Below, one piece after another: positions 11,001 through 24,945 of a DNA stretch of 64,000 nt. Under the pieces are notes generated by a model, which made no database searches, had not been told where the DNA came from, and saw only the letters and a list, made by a program, of their open reading frames with translations. The position numbers and the translations under genes are program-made. The stretch covers positions 21,604,001 through 21,668,000 of the forward strand of contig NC_092569.1 in the NCBI RefSeq assembly GCF_037975245.1. Direction: 5' to 3'. This stretch comes from Apostichopus japonicus. Its lineage: Eukaryota; Echinodermata; Holothuroidea; Aspidochirotida; Stichopodidae. The first letter of the stretch is position 1, and every line of letters begins with the position of its first letter.

Positions 11001-14000
11001 TTTGCCGATCTTTTACAGCGGGTGCCTGCATAGGGAGCTGTAAGTATTAGTTAATCGGCCTAATATCTCAGTCCATACAGTGGCGCGATGGCTTGGCGCA
11101 CTGTAAGAGCTGATGAGCGAGACTCTCTTTTGCATCGCTGGTTCGAACCCCGGTGGTGGCGTCTTTTGCCGATCTTTTACAGCGGGTGCCTGCATAGGGA
11201 GCTGTAAGTATTAGTTAATCGGCCTAATATCTCAGTCCATACAGTGGCGCGATGGCTTGGCGCACTGTAAGAGCTGATGAGCGAGACTCTCTTTTGCATC
11301 GCTGGTTCGAACCCCGGTGGTGGCGTCTTTTGCCGATCTTTTACAGCGGGTGCCTGCATAGGGAGCTGTAAGTATTAGTTAATCGGCCTAATATCTCAGT
11401 CCATACAGTGGCGCGATGGCTTGGCGCACTGTAAGAGCTGATGAGCGAGACTCTCTTTTGCATCGCTGGTTCGAACCCCGGTGGTGGCGTCTTTTGCCGA
11501 TCTTTTACAGCGGGTGCCTGCATAGGGAGCTGTAAGTATTAGTTAATCGGCCTAATATCTCAGTCCATACAGTGGCGCGATGGCTTGGCGCACTGTAAGA
11601 GCTGATGAGCGAGACTCTCTTTTGCATCGCTGGTTCGAACCCCGGTGGTGGCGTCTTTTGCCGATCTTTTACAGCGGGTGCCTGCATAGGGAGCTGTAAG
11701 TATTAGTTAATCGGCCTAATATCTCAGTCCATACAGTGGCGCGATGGCTTGGCGCACTGTAAGAGCTGATGAGCGAGACTCTCTTTTGCATCGCTGGTTC
11801 GAACCCCGGTGGTGGCGTCTTTTGCCGATCTTTTACAGCGGGTGCCTGCATAGGGAGCTGTAAGTATTAGTTAATCGGCCTAATATCTCAGTCCATACAG
11901 TGGCGCGATGGCTTGGCGCACTGTAAGAGCTGATGAGCGAGACTCTCTTTTGCATCGCTGGTTCGAACCCCGGTGGTGGCGTCTTTTGCCGATCTTTTAC
12001 AGCGGGTGCCTGCATAGGGAGCTGTAAGTATTAGTTAATCGGCCTAATATCTCAGTCCATACAGTGGCGCGATGGCTTGGCGCACTGTAAGAGCTGATGA
12101 GCGAGACTCTCTTTTGCATCGCTGGTTCGAACCCCGGTGGTGGCGTCTTTTGCCGATCTTTTACAGCGGGTGCCTGCATAGGGAGCTGTAAGTATTAGTT
12201 AATCGGCCTAATATCTCAGTCCATACAGTGGCGCGATGGCTTGGCGCACTGTAAGAGCTGATGAGCGAGACTCTCTTTTGCATCGCTGGTTCGAACCCCG
12301 GTGGTGGCGTCTTTTGCCGATCTTTTACAGCGGGTGCCTGCATAGGGAGCTGTAAGTATTAGTTAATCGGCCTAATATCTCAGTCCATACAGTGGCGCGA
12401 TGGCTTGGCGCACTGTAAGAGCTGATGAGCGAGACTCTCTTTTGCATCGCTGGTTCGAACCCCGGTGGTGGCGTCTTTTGCCGATCTTTTACAGCGGGTG
12501 CCTGCATAGGGAGCTGTAAGTATTAGTTAATCGGCCTAATATCTCAGTCCATACAGTGGCGCGATGGCTTGGCGCACTGTAAGAGCTGATGAGCGAGACT
12601 CTCTTTTGCATCGCTGGTTCGAACCCCGGTGGTGGCGTCTTTTGCCGATCTTTTACAGCGGGTGCCTGCATAGGGAGCTGTAAGTATTAGTTAATCGGCC
12701 TAATATCTCAGTCCATACAGTGGCGCGATGGCTTGGCGCACTGTAAGAGCTGATGAGCGAGACTCTCTTTTGCATCGCTGGTTCGAACCCCGGTGGTGGC
12801 GTCTTTTGCCGATCTTTTACAGCGGGTGCCTGCATAGGGAGCTGTAAGTATTAGTTAATCGGCCTAATATCTCAGTCCATACAGTGGCGCGATGGCTTGG
12901 CGCACTGTAAGAGCTGATGAGCGAGACTCTCTTTTGCATCGCTGGTTCGAACCCCGGTGGTGGCGTCTTTTGCCGATCTTTTACAGCGGGTGCCTGCATA
13001 GGGAGCTGTAAGTATTAGTTAATCGGCCTAATATCTCAGTCCATACAGTGGCGCGATGGCTTGGCGCACTGTAAGAGCTGATGAGCGAGACTCTCTTTTG
13101 CATCGCTGGTTCGAACCCCGGTGGTGGCGTCTTTTGCCGATCTTTTACAGCGGGTGCCTGCATAGGGAGCTGTAAGTATTAGTTAATCGGCCTAATATCT
13201 CAGTCCATACAGTGGCGCGATGGCTTGGCGCACTGTAAGAGCTGATGAGCGAGACTCTCTTTTGCATCGCTGGTTCGAACCCCGGTGGTGGCGTCTTTTG
13301 CCGATCTTTTACAGCGGGTGCCTGCATAGGGAGCTGTAAGTATTAGTTAATCGGCCTAATATCTCAGTCCATACAGTGGCGCGATGGCTTGGCGCACTGT
13401 AAGAGCTGATGAGCGAGACTCTCTTTTGCATCGCTGGTTCGAACCCCGGTGGTGGCGTCTTTTGCCGATCTTTTACAGCGGGTGCCTGCATAGGGAGCTG
13501 TAAGTATTAGTTAATCGGCCTAATATCTCAGTCCATACAGTGGCGCGATGGCTTGGCGCACTGTAAGAGCTGATGAGCGAGACTCTCTTTTGCATCGCTG
13601 GTTCGAACCCCGGTGGTGGCGTCTTTTGCCGATCTTTTACAGCGGGTGCCTGCATAGGGAGCTGTAAGTATTAGTTAATCGGCCTAATATCTCAGTCCAT
13701 ACAGTGGCGCGATGGCTTGGCGCACTGTAAGAGCTGATGAGCGAGACTCTCTTTTGCATCGCTGGTTCGAACCCCGGTGGTGGCGTCTTTTGCCGATCTT
13801 TTACAGCGGGTGCCTGCATAGGGAGCTGTAAGTATTAGTTAATCGGCCTAATATCTCAGTCCATACAGTGGCGCGATGGCTTGGCGCACTGTAAGAGCTG
13901 ATGAGCGAGACTCTCTTTTGCATCGCTGGTTCGAACCCCGGTGGTGGCGTCTTTTGCCGATCTTTTACAGCGGGTGCCTGCATAGGGAGCTGTAAGTATT

Positions 14001-14447
14001 AGTTAATCGGCCTAATATCTCAGTCCATACAGTGGCGCGATGGCTTGGCGCACTGTAAGAGCTGATGAGCGAGACTCTCTTTTGCATCGCTGGTTCGAAC
14101 CCCGGTGGTGGCGTCTTTTGCCGATCTTTTACAGCGGGTGCCTGCATAGGGAGCTGTAAGTATTAGTTAATCGGCCTAATATCTCAGTCCATACAGTGGC
14201 GCGATGGCTTGGCGCACTGTAAGAGCTGATGAGCGAGACTCTCTTTTGCATCGCTGGTTCGAACCCCGGTGGTGGCGTCTTTTGCCGATCTTTTACAGCG
14301 GGTGCCTGCATAGGGAGCTGTAAGTATTAGTTAATCGGCCTAATATCTCAGTCCATACAGTGGCGCGATGGCTTGGCGCACTGTAAGAGCTGATGAGCGA
14401 GACTCTCTTTTGCATCGCTGGTTCGAACCCCGGTGGTGGCGTCTTTT

Positions 14448-15431
14448 GCCGATCTTTGACAGCGGGTGCCTGCATAGGGAGCTGTAAGTATTAGTTAATC
14501 GGCCTAATATCTCAGTCCATACAGTGGCGCGATGGCTTGGCGCACTGTAAGAGCTGATGAGCGAGACTCTCTTTTGCATCGCTGGTTCGAACCCCGGTGG
14601 TGGCGTCTTTTGCCGATCTTTGACAGCGGGTGCCTGCATAGGGAGCTGTAAGTATTAGTTAATCGGCCTAATATCTCAGTCCATACAGTGGCGCGATGGC
14701 TTGGCGCACTGTAAGAGCTGATGAGCGAGACTCTCTTTTGCATCGCTGGTTCGAACCCCGGTGGTGGCGTCTTTTGCCGATCTTTGACAGCGGGTGCCTG
14801 CATAGGGAGCTGTAAGTATTAGTTAATCGGCCTAATATCTCAGTCCATACAGTGGCGCGATGGCTTGGCGCACTGTAAGAGCTGATGAGCGAGACTCTCT
14901 TTTGCATCGCTGGTTCGAACCCCGGTGGTGGCGTCTTTTGCCGATCTTTGACAGCGGGTGCCTGCATAGGGAGCTGTAAGTATTAGTTAATCGGCCTAAT
15001 ATCTCAGTCCATACAGTGGCGCGATGGCTTGGCGCACTGTAAGAGCTGATGAGCGAGACTCTCTTTTGCATCGCTGGTTCGAACCCCGGTGGTGGCGTCT
15101 TTTGCCGATCTTTGACAGCGGGTGCCTGCATAGGGAGCTGTAAGTATTAGTTAATCGGCCTAATATCTCAGTCCATACAGTGGCGCGATGGCTTGGCGCA
15201 CTGTAAGAGCTGATGAGCGAGACTCTCTTTTGCATCGCTGGTTCGAACCCCGGTGGTGGCGTCTTTTGCCGATCTTTGACAGCGGGTGCCTGCATAGGGA
15301 GCTGTAAGTATTAGTTAATCGGCCTAATATCTCAGTCCATACAGTGGCGCGATGGCTTGGCGCACTGTAAGAGCTGATGAGCGAGACTCTCTTTTGCATC
15401 GCTGGTTCGAACCCCGGTGGTGGCGTCTTTT
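14448..15431 (+). repeat. Block of six units with T11G
   Basis: Six consecutive units read CTTTGACAG instead of CTTTTACAG (G at 14458, 14622, 14786, 14950, 15114, 15278). This removes a minus-strand TAA, so the spurious minus frame lengthens to 99 codons. It also removes the first T4 run and breaks one pair of the inner hairpin. Confidence 0.95.
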
Positions 15432-18400
15432 GCCGATCTTTTACAGCGGGTGCCCGCATAGGGAGCTGTAAGTACTAGTTAATCGGCCTAATATCTCAGT
15501 CCATACAGTGGCGCGATGGCTTGGCGCACTGTAAGAGCTGATGAGCGAGACTCTCTTTTGCATCGCTGGTTCGAACCCCGGTGGTGGCGTCTTTTGCCGA
15601 TCTTTTACAGCGGGTGCCCGCATAGGGAGCTGTAAGTACTAGTTAATCGGCCTAATATCTCAGTCCATACAGTGGCGCGATGGCTTGGCGCACTGTAAGA
15701 GCTGATGAGCGAGACTCTCTTTTGCATCGCTGGTTCGAACCCCGGTGGTGGCGTCTTTTGCCGATCTTTTACAGCGGGTGCCCGCATAGGGAGCTGTAAG
15801 TATTAGTTAATCGGCCTAATATCTCAGTCCATACAGTGGCGCGATGGCTTGGCGCACTGTAAGAGCTGATGAGCGAGACTCTCTTTTGCATCGCTGGTTC
15901 GAACCCCGGTGGTGGCGTCTTTTGCCGATCTTTTACAGCGGGTGCCTGCATAGGGAGCTGTAAGTATTAGTTAATCGGCCTAATATCTCAGTCCATACAG
16001 TGGCGCGATGGCTTGGCGCACTGTAAGAGCTGATGAGCGAGACTCTCTTTTGCATCGCTGGTTCGAACCCCGGTGGTGGCGTCTTTTGCCGATCTTTTAC
16101 AGCGGGTGCCTGCATAGGGAGCTGTAAGTATTAGTTAATCGGCCTAATATCTCAGTCCATACAGTGGCGCGATGGCTTGGCGCACTGTAAGAGCTGATGA
16201 GCGAGACTCTCTTTTGCATCGCTGGTTCGAACCCCGGTGCTGGCGTCTTTTGCCGATCTTTTACAGCGGGTGCCTGCATAGGGAGCTGTAAGTATTAGTT
16301 AATCGGCCTAATATCTCAGTCCATACAGTGGCGCGATGGCTTGGCGCACTGTAAGAGCTGATGAGCGAGACTCTCTTTTGCATCGCTGGTTCGAACCCCG
16401 GTGCTGGCGTCTTTTGCCGATCTTTTACAGCGGGTGCCTGCATAGGGAGCTGTAAGTATTAGTTAATCGGCCTAATATCTCAGTCCATACAGTGGCGCGA
16501 TGGCTTGGCGCACTGTAAGAGCTGATGAGCGAGACTCTCTTTTGCATCGCTGGTTCGAACCCCGGTGCTGGCGTCTTTTGCCGATCTTTTACAGCGGGTG
16601 CCTGCATAGGGAGCTGTAAGTATTAGTTAATCGGCCTAATATCTCAGTCCATACAGTGGCGCGATGGCTTGGCGCACTGTAAGAGCTGATGAGCGAGACT
16701 CTCTTTTGCATCGCTGGTTCGAACCCCGGTGGTGGCGTCTTTTGCCGATCTTTTACAGCGGGTGCCTGCATAGGGAGCTGTAAGTATTAGTTAATCGGCC
16801 TAATATCTCAGTCCATACAGTGGCGCGATGGCTTGGCGCACTGTAAGAGCTGATGAGCGAGACTCTCTTTTGCATCGCTGGTTCGAACCCCGGTGCTGGC
16901 GTCTTTTGCCGATCTTTTACAGCGGGTGCCTGCATAGGGAGCTGTAAGTATTAGTTAATCGGCCTAATATCTCAGTCCATACAGTGGCGCGATGGCTTGG
17001 CGCACTGTAAGAGCTGATGAGCGAGACTCTCTTTTGCATCGCTGGTTCGAACCCCGGTGGTGGCGTCTTTTGCCGATCTTTTACAGCGGGTGCCTGCATA
17101 GGGAGCTGTAAGTATTAGTTAATCGGCCTAATATCTCAGTCCATACAGTGGCGCGATGGCTTGGCGCACTGTAAGAGCTGATGAGCGAGACTCTCTTTTG
17201 CATCGCTGGTTCGAACCCCGGTGGTGGCGTCTTTTGCCGATCTTTTACAGCGGGTGCCTGCATAGGGAGCTGTAAGTATTAGTTAATCGGCCTAATATCT
17301 CAGTCCATACAGTGGCGCGATGGCTTGGCGCACTGTAAGAGCTGATGAGCGAGACTCTCTTTTGCATCGCTGGTTCGAACCCCGGTGGTGGCGTCTTTTG
17401 CCGATCTTTTACAGCGGGTGCCTGCATAGGGAGCTGTAAGTATTAGTTAATCGGCCTAATATCTCAGTCCATACAGTGGCGCGATGGCTTGGCGCACTGT
17501 AAGAGCTGATGAGCGAGACTCTCTTTTGCATCGCTGGTTCGAACCCCGGTGGTGGCGTCTTTTGCCGATCTTTTACAGCGGGTGCCTGCATAGGGAGCTG
17601 TAAGTATTAGTTAATCGGCCTAATATCTCAGTCCATACAGTGGCGCGATGGCTTGGCGCACTGTAAGAGCTGATGAGCGAGACTCTCTTTTGCATCGCTG
17701 GTTCGAACCCCGGTGGTGGCGTCTTTTGCCGATCTTTTACAGCGGGTGCCTGCATAGGGAGCTGTAAGTATTAGTTAATCGGCCTAATATCTCAGTCCAT
17801 ACAGTGGCGCGATGGCTTGGCGCACTGTAAGAGCTGATGAGCGAGACTCTCTTTTGCATCGCTGGTTCGAACCCCGGTGGTGGCGTCTTTTGCCGATCTT
17901 TTACAGCGGGTGCCTGCATAGGGAGCTGTAAGTATTAGTTAATCGGCCTAATATCTCAGTCCATACAGTGGCGCGATGGCTTGGCGCACTGTAAGAGCTG
18001 ATGAGCGAGACTCTCTTTTGCATCGCTGGTTCGAACCCCGGTGGTGGCGTCTTTTGCCGATCTTTTACAGCGGGTGCCTGCATAGGGAGCTGTAAGTATT
18101 AGTTAATCGGCCTAATATCTCAGTCCATACAGTGGCGCGATGGCTTGGCGCACTGTAAGAGCTGATGAGCGAGACTCTCTTTTGCATCGCTGGTTCGAAC
18201 CCCGGTGGTGGCGTCTTTTGCCGATCTTTTACAGCGGGTGCCTGCATAGGGAGCTGTAAGTATTAGTTAATCGGCCTAATATCTCAGTCCATACAGTGGC
18301 GCGATGGCTTGGCGCACTGTAAGAGCTGATGAGCGAGACTCTCTTTTGCATCGCTGGTTCGAACCCCGGTGGTGGCGTCTTTTGCCGATCTTTTACAGCG

Positions 18401-21400
18401 GGTGCCCGCATAGGGAGCTGTAAGTACTAGTTAATCGGCCTAATATCTCAGTCCATACAGTGGCGCGATGGCTTGGCGCACTGTAAGAGCTGATGAGCGA
18501 GACTCTCTTTTGCATCGCTGGTTCGAACCCCGGTGGTGGCGTCTTTTGCCGATCTTTTACAGCGGGTGCCCGCATAGGGAGCTGTAAGTACTAGTTAATC
18601 GGCCTAATATCTCAGTCCATACAGTGGCGCGATGGCTTGGCGCACTGTAAGAGCTGATGAGCGAGACTCTCTTTTGCATCGCTGGTTCGAACCCCGGTGG
18701 TGGCGTCTTTTGCCGATCTTTTACAGCGGGTGCCCGCATAGGGAGCTGTAAGTATTAGTTAATCGGCCTAATATCTCAGTCCATACAGTGGCGCGATGGC
18801 TTGGCGCACTGTAAGAGCTGATGAGCGAGACTCTCTTTTGCATCGCTGGTTCGAACCCCGGTGGTGGCGTCTTTTGCCGATCTTTTACAGCGGGTGCCCG
18901 CATAGGGAGCTGTAAGTACTAGTTAATCGGCCTAATATCTCAGTCCATACAGTGGCGCGATGGCTTGGCGCACTGTAAGAGCTGATGAGCGAGACTCTCT
19001 TTTGCATCGCTGGTTCGAACCCCGGTGGTGGCGTCTTTTGCCGATCTTTTACAGCGGGTGCCCGCATAGGGAGCTGTAAGTATTAGTTAATCGGCCTAAT
19101 ATCTCAGTCCATACAGTGGCGCGATGGCTTGGCGCACTGTAAGAGCTGATGAGCGAGACTCTCTTTTGCATCGCTGGTTCGAACCCCGGTGGTGGCGTCT
19201 TTTGCCGATCTTTTACAGCGGGTGCCCGCATAGGGAGCTGTAAGTATTAGTTAATCGGCCTAATATCTCAGTCCATACAGTGGCGCGATGGCTTGGCGCA
19301 CTGTAAGAGCTGATGAGCGAGACTCTCTTTTGCATCGCTGGTTCGAACCCCGGTGGTGGCGTCTTTTGCCGATCTTTTACAGCGGGTGCCCGCATAGGGA
19401 GCTGTAAGTATTAGTTAATCGGCCTAATATCTCAGTCCATACAGTGGCGCGATGGCTTGGCGCACTGTAAGAGCTGATGAGCGAGACTCTCTTTTGCATC
19501 GCTGGTTCGAACCCCGGTGGTGGCGTCTTTTGCCGATCTTTTACAGCGGGTGCCCGCATAGGGAGCTGTAAGTATTAGTTAATCGGCCTAATATCTCAGT
19601 CCATACAGTGGCGCGATGGCTTGGCGCACTGTAAGAGCTGATGAGCGAGACTCTCTTTTGCATCGCTGGTTCGAACCCCGGTGGTGGCGTCTTTTGCCGA
19701 TCTTTTACAGCGGGTGCCCGCATAGGGAGCTGTAAGTATTAGTTAATCGGCCTAATATCTCAGTCCATACAGTGGCGCGATGGCTTGGCGCACTGTAAGA
19801 GCTGATGAGCGAGACTCTCTTTTGCATCGCTGGTTCGAACCCCGGTGGTGGCGTCTTTTGCCGATCTTTTACAGCGGGTGCCCGCATAGGGAGCTGTAAG
19901 TATTAGTTAATCGGCCTAATATCTCAGTCCATACAGTGGCGCGATGGCTTGGCGCACTGTAAGAGCTGATGAGCGAGACTCTCTTTTGCATCGCTGGTTC
20001 GAACCCCGGTGGTGGCGTCTTTTGCCGATCTTTTACAGCGGGTGCCCGCATAGGGAGCTGTAAGTATTAGTTAATCGGCCTAATATCTCAGTCCATACAG
20101 TGGCGCGATGGCTTGGCGCACTGTAAGAGCTGATGAGCGAGACTCTCTTTTGCATCGCTGGTTCGAACCCCGGTGGTGGCGTCTTTTGCCGATCTTTTAC
20201 AGCGGGTGCCCGCATAGGGAGCTGTAAGTATTAGTTAATCGGCCTAATATCTCAGTCCATACAGTGGCGCGATGGCTTGGCGCACTGTAAGAGCTGATGA
20301 GCGAGACTCTCTTTTGCATCGCTGGTTCGAACCCCGGTGGTGGCGTCTTTTGCCGATCTTTTACAGCGGGTGCCCGCATAGGGAGCTGTAAGTATTAGTT
20401 AATCGGCCTAATATCTCAGTCCATACAGTGGCGCGATGGCTTGGCGCACTGTAAGAGCTGATGAGCGAGACTCTCTTTTGCATCGCTGGTTCGAACCCCG
20501 GTGGTGGCGTCTTTTGCCGATCTTTTACAGCGGGTGCCCGCATAGGGAGCTGTAAGTATTAGTTAATCGGCCTAATATCTCAGTCCATACAGTGGCGCGA
20601 TGGCTTGGCGCACTGTAAGAGCTGATGAGCGAGACTCTCTTTTGCATCGCTGGTTCGAACCCCGGTGGTGGCGTCTTTTGCCGATCTTTTACAGCGGGTG
20701 CCCGCATAGGGAGCTGTAAGTATTAGTTAATCGGCCTAATATCTCAGTCCATACAGTGGCGCGATGGCTTGGCGCACTGTAAGAGCTGATGAGCGAGACT
20801 CTCTTTTGCATCGCTGGTTCGAACCCCGGTGGTGGCGTCTTTTGCCGATCTTTTACAGCGGGTGCCCGCATAGGGAGCTGTAAGTATTAGTTAATCGGCC
20901 TAATATCTCAGTCCATACAGTGGCGCGATGGCTTGGCGCACTGTAAGAGCTGATGAGCGAGACTCTCTTTTGCATCGCTGGTTCGAACCCCGGTGGTGGC
21001 GTCTTTTGCCGATCTTTTACAGCGGGTGCCCGCATAGGGAGCTGTAAGTATTAGTTAATCGGCCTAATATCTCAGTCCATACAGTGGCGCGATGGCTTGG
21101 CGCACTGTAAGAGCTGATGAGCGAGACTCTCTTTTGCATCGCTGGTTCGAACCCCGGTGGTGGCGTCTTTTGCCGATCTTTTACAGCGGGTGCCCGCATA
21201 GGGAGCTGTAAGTATTAGTTAATCGGCCTAATATCTCAGTCCATACAGTGGCGCGATGGCTTGGCGCACTGTAAGAGCTGATGAGCGAGACTCTCTTTTG
21301 CATCGCTGGTTCGAACCCCGGTGGTGGCGTCTTTTGCCGATCTTTTACAGCGGGTGCCCGCATAGGGAGCTGTAAGTATTAGTTAATCGGCCTAATATCT

Positions 21401-24400
21401 CAGTCCATACAGTGGCGCGATGGCTTGGCGCACTGTAAGAGCTGATGAGCGAGACTCTCTTTTGCATCGCTGGTTCGAACCCCGGTGGTGGCGTCTTTTG
21501 CCGATCTTTTACAGCGGGTGCCCGCATAGGGAGCTGTAAGTATTAGTTAATCGGCCTAATATCTCAGTCCATACAGTGGCGCGATGGCTTGGCGCACTGT
21601 AAGAGCTGATGAGCGAGACTCTCTTTTGCATCGCTGGTTCGAACCCCGGTGGTGGCGTCTTTTGCCGATCTTTTACAGCGGGTGCCCGCATAGGGAGCTG
21701 TAAGTATTAGTTAATCGGCCTAATATCTCAGTCCATACAGTGGCGCGATGGCTTGGCGCACTGTAAGAGCTGATGAGCGAGACTCTCTTTTGCATCGCTG
21801 GTTCGAACCCCGGTGGTGGCGTCTTTTGCCGATCTTTTACAGCGGGTGCCCGCATAGGGAGCTGTAAGTATTAGTTAATCGGCCTAATATCTCAGTCCAT
21901 ACAGTGGCGCGATGGCTTGGCGCACTGTAAGAGCTGATGAGCGAGACTCTCTTTTGCATCGCTGGTTCGAACCCCGGTGGTGGCGTCTTTTGCCGATCTT
22001 TTACAGCGGGTGCCCGCATAGGGAGCTGTAAGTATTAGTTAATCGGCCTAATATCTCAGTCCATACAGTGGCGCGATGGCTTGGCGCACTGTAAGAGCTG
22101 ATGAGCGAGACTCTCTTTTGCATCGCTGGTTCGAACCCCGGTGGTGGCGTCTTTTGCCGATCTTTTACAGCGGGTGCCCGCATAGGGAGCTGTAAGTATT
22201 AGTTAATCGGCCTAATATCTCAGTCCATACAGTGGCGCGATGGCTTGGCGCACTGTAAGAGCTGATGAGCGAGACTCTCTTTTGCATCGCTGGTTCGAAC
22301 CCCGGTGGTGGCGTCTTTTGCCGATCTTTTACAGCGGGTGCCCGCATAGGGAGCTGTAAGTATTAGTTAATCGGCCTAATATCTCAGTCCATACAGTGGC
22401 GCGATGGCTTGGCGCACTGTAAGAGCTGATGAGCGAGACTCTCTTTTGCATCGCTGGTTCGAACCCCGGTGGTGGCGTCTTTTGCCGATCTTTTACAGCG
22501 GGTGCCCGCATAGGAGCTGTAAGTATTAGTTAATCGGCCTAATATCTCAGTCCATACAGTGGCGCGATGGCTTGGCGCACTGTAAGAGCTGATGAGCGAG
22601 ACTCTCTTTTGCATCGCTGGTTCGAAACCCCGGTGGTGGCGTCTTTTGCCGATCTTTTACAGCGGGTGCCCGCATAGGGAGCTGTAAGTATTAGTTAATC
22701 GGCCTAATATCTCAGTCCATACAGTGGCGCGATGGCTTGGCGCACTGTAAGAGCTGATGAGCGAGACTCTCTTTTGCATCGCTGGTTCGAACCCCGGTGG
22801 TGGCGTCCTTTTGCCGATCTTTTACAGCGGGTGCCCGCATAGGGAGCTGTAAGTATTAGTTAATCGGCCTAATATCTCAGTCCATACAGTGGCGCGATGG
22901 CTTGGCGCACTGTAAGAGCTGATGAGCGAGACTCTCTTTTGCATCGCTGGTTCGAACCCCGGTGGTGGCGTCTTTTGCCGATCTTTTACAGCGGGTGCCC
23001 GCATAGGGAGCTGTAAGTATTAGTTAATCGGCCTAATATCTCAGTCCATACAGTGGCGCGATGGCTTGGCGCACTGTAAGAGCTGATGAGCGAGACTCTC
23101 TTTTGCATCGCTGGTTCGAACCCCGGTGGTGGCGTCTTTTGCCGATCTTTTACAGCGGGTGCCCGCATAGGGAGCTGTAAGTATTAGTTAATCGGCCTAA
23201 TATCTCAGTCCATACAGTGGCGCGATGGCTTGGCGCACTGTAAGAGCTGATGAGCGAGACTCTCTTTTGCATCGCTGGTTCGAACCCCGGTGGTGGCGTC
23301 TTTTGCCGATCTTTTACAGCGGGTGCCCGCATAGGGAGCTGTAAGTATTAGTTAATCGGCCTAATATCTCAGTCCATACAGTGGCGCGATGGCTTGGCGC
23401 ACTGTAAGAGCTGATGAGCGAGACTCTCTTTTGCATCGCTGGTTCGAACCCCGGTGGTGGCGTCTTTTGCCGATCTTTTACAGCGGGTGCCCGCATAGGG
23501 AGCTGTAAGTATTAGTTAATCGGCCTAATATCTCAGTCCATACAGTGGCGCGATGGCTTGGCGCACTGTAAGAGCTGATGAGCGAGACTCTCTTTTGCAT
23601 CGCTGGTTCGAACCCCGGTGGTGGCGTCTTTTGCCGATCTTTTACAGCGGGTGCCCGCATAGGGAGCTGTAAGTATTAGTTAATCGGCCTAATATCTCAG
23701 TCCATACAGTGGCGCGATGGCTTGGCGCACTGTAAGAGCTGATGAGCGAGACTCTCTTTTGCATCGCTGGTTCGAACCCCGGTGGTGGCGTCTTTTGCCG
23801 ATCTTTTACAGCGGGTGCCCGCATAGGGAGCTGTAAGTATTAGTTAATCGGCCTAATATCTCAGTCCATACAGTGGCGCGATGGCTTGGCGCACTGTAAG
23901 AGCTGATGAGCGAGACTCTCTTTTGCATCGCTGGTTCGAACCCCGGTGGTGGCGTCTTTTGCCGATCTTTTACAGCGGGTGCCCGCATAGGGAGCTGTAA
24001 GTATTAGTTAATCGGCCTAATATCTCAGTCCATACAGTGGCGCGATGGCTTGGCGCACTGTAAGAGCTGATGAGCGAGACTCTCTTTTGCATCGCTGGTT
24101 CGAACCCCGGTGGTGGCGTCTTTTTGCCGATCTTTTACAGCGGGTGCCCGCATAGGGAGCTGTAAGTATTAGTTAATCGGCCTAATATCTCAGTCCATAC
24201 AGTGGCGCGATGGCTTGGCGCACTGTAAGAGCTGATGAGCGAGACTCTCTTTTGCATCGCTGGTTCGAACCCCGGTGGTGGCGTCTTTTGCCGATCTTTT
24301 ACAGCGGGTGCCCGCATAGGGAGCTGTAAGTATTAGTTAATCGGCCTAATATCTCAGTCCATACAGTGGCGCGATGGCTTGGCGCACTGTAAGAGCTGAT

Positions 24401-24945
24401 GAGCGAGACTCTCTTTTGCATCGCTGGTTCGAACCCCGGTGGTGGCGTCTTTTGCCGATCTTTTACAGCGGGTGCCCGCATAGGGAGCTGTAAGTATTAG
24501 TTAATCGGCCTAATATCTCAGTCCATACAGTGGCGCGATGGCTTGGCGCACTGTAAGAGCTGATGAGCGAGACTCTCTTTTGCATCGCTGGTTCGAACCC
24601 CGGTGGTGGCGTCTTTTGCCGATCTTTTACAGCGGGTGCCCGCATAGGGAGCTGTAAGTATTAGTTAATCGGCCTAATATCTCAGTCCATACAGTGGCGC
24701 GATGGCTTGGCGCACTGTAAGAGCTGATGAGCGAGACTCTCTTTTGCATCGCTGGTTCGAACCCCGGTGGTGGCGTCTTTTGCCGATCTTTTACAGCGGG
24801 TGCCCGCATAGGGAGCTGTAAGTATTAGTTAATCGGCCTAATATCTCAGTCCATACAGTGGCGCGATGGCTTGGCGCACTGTAAGAGCTGATGAGCGAGA
24901 CTCTCTTTTGCATCGCTGGTTCGAACCCCGGTGGTGGCGTCTTTT

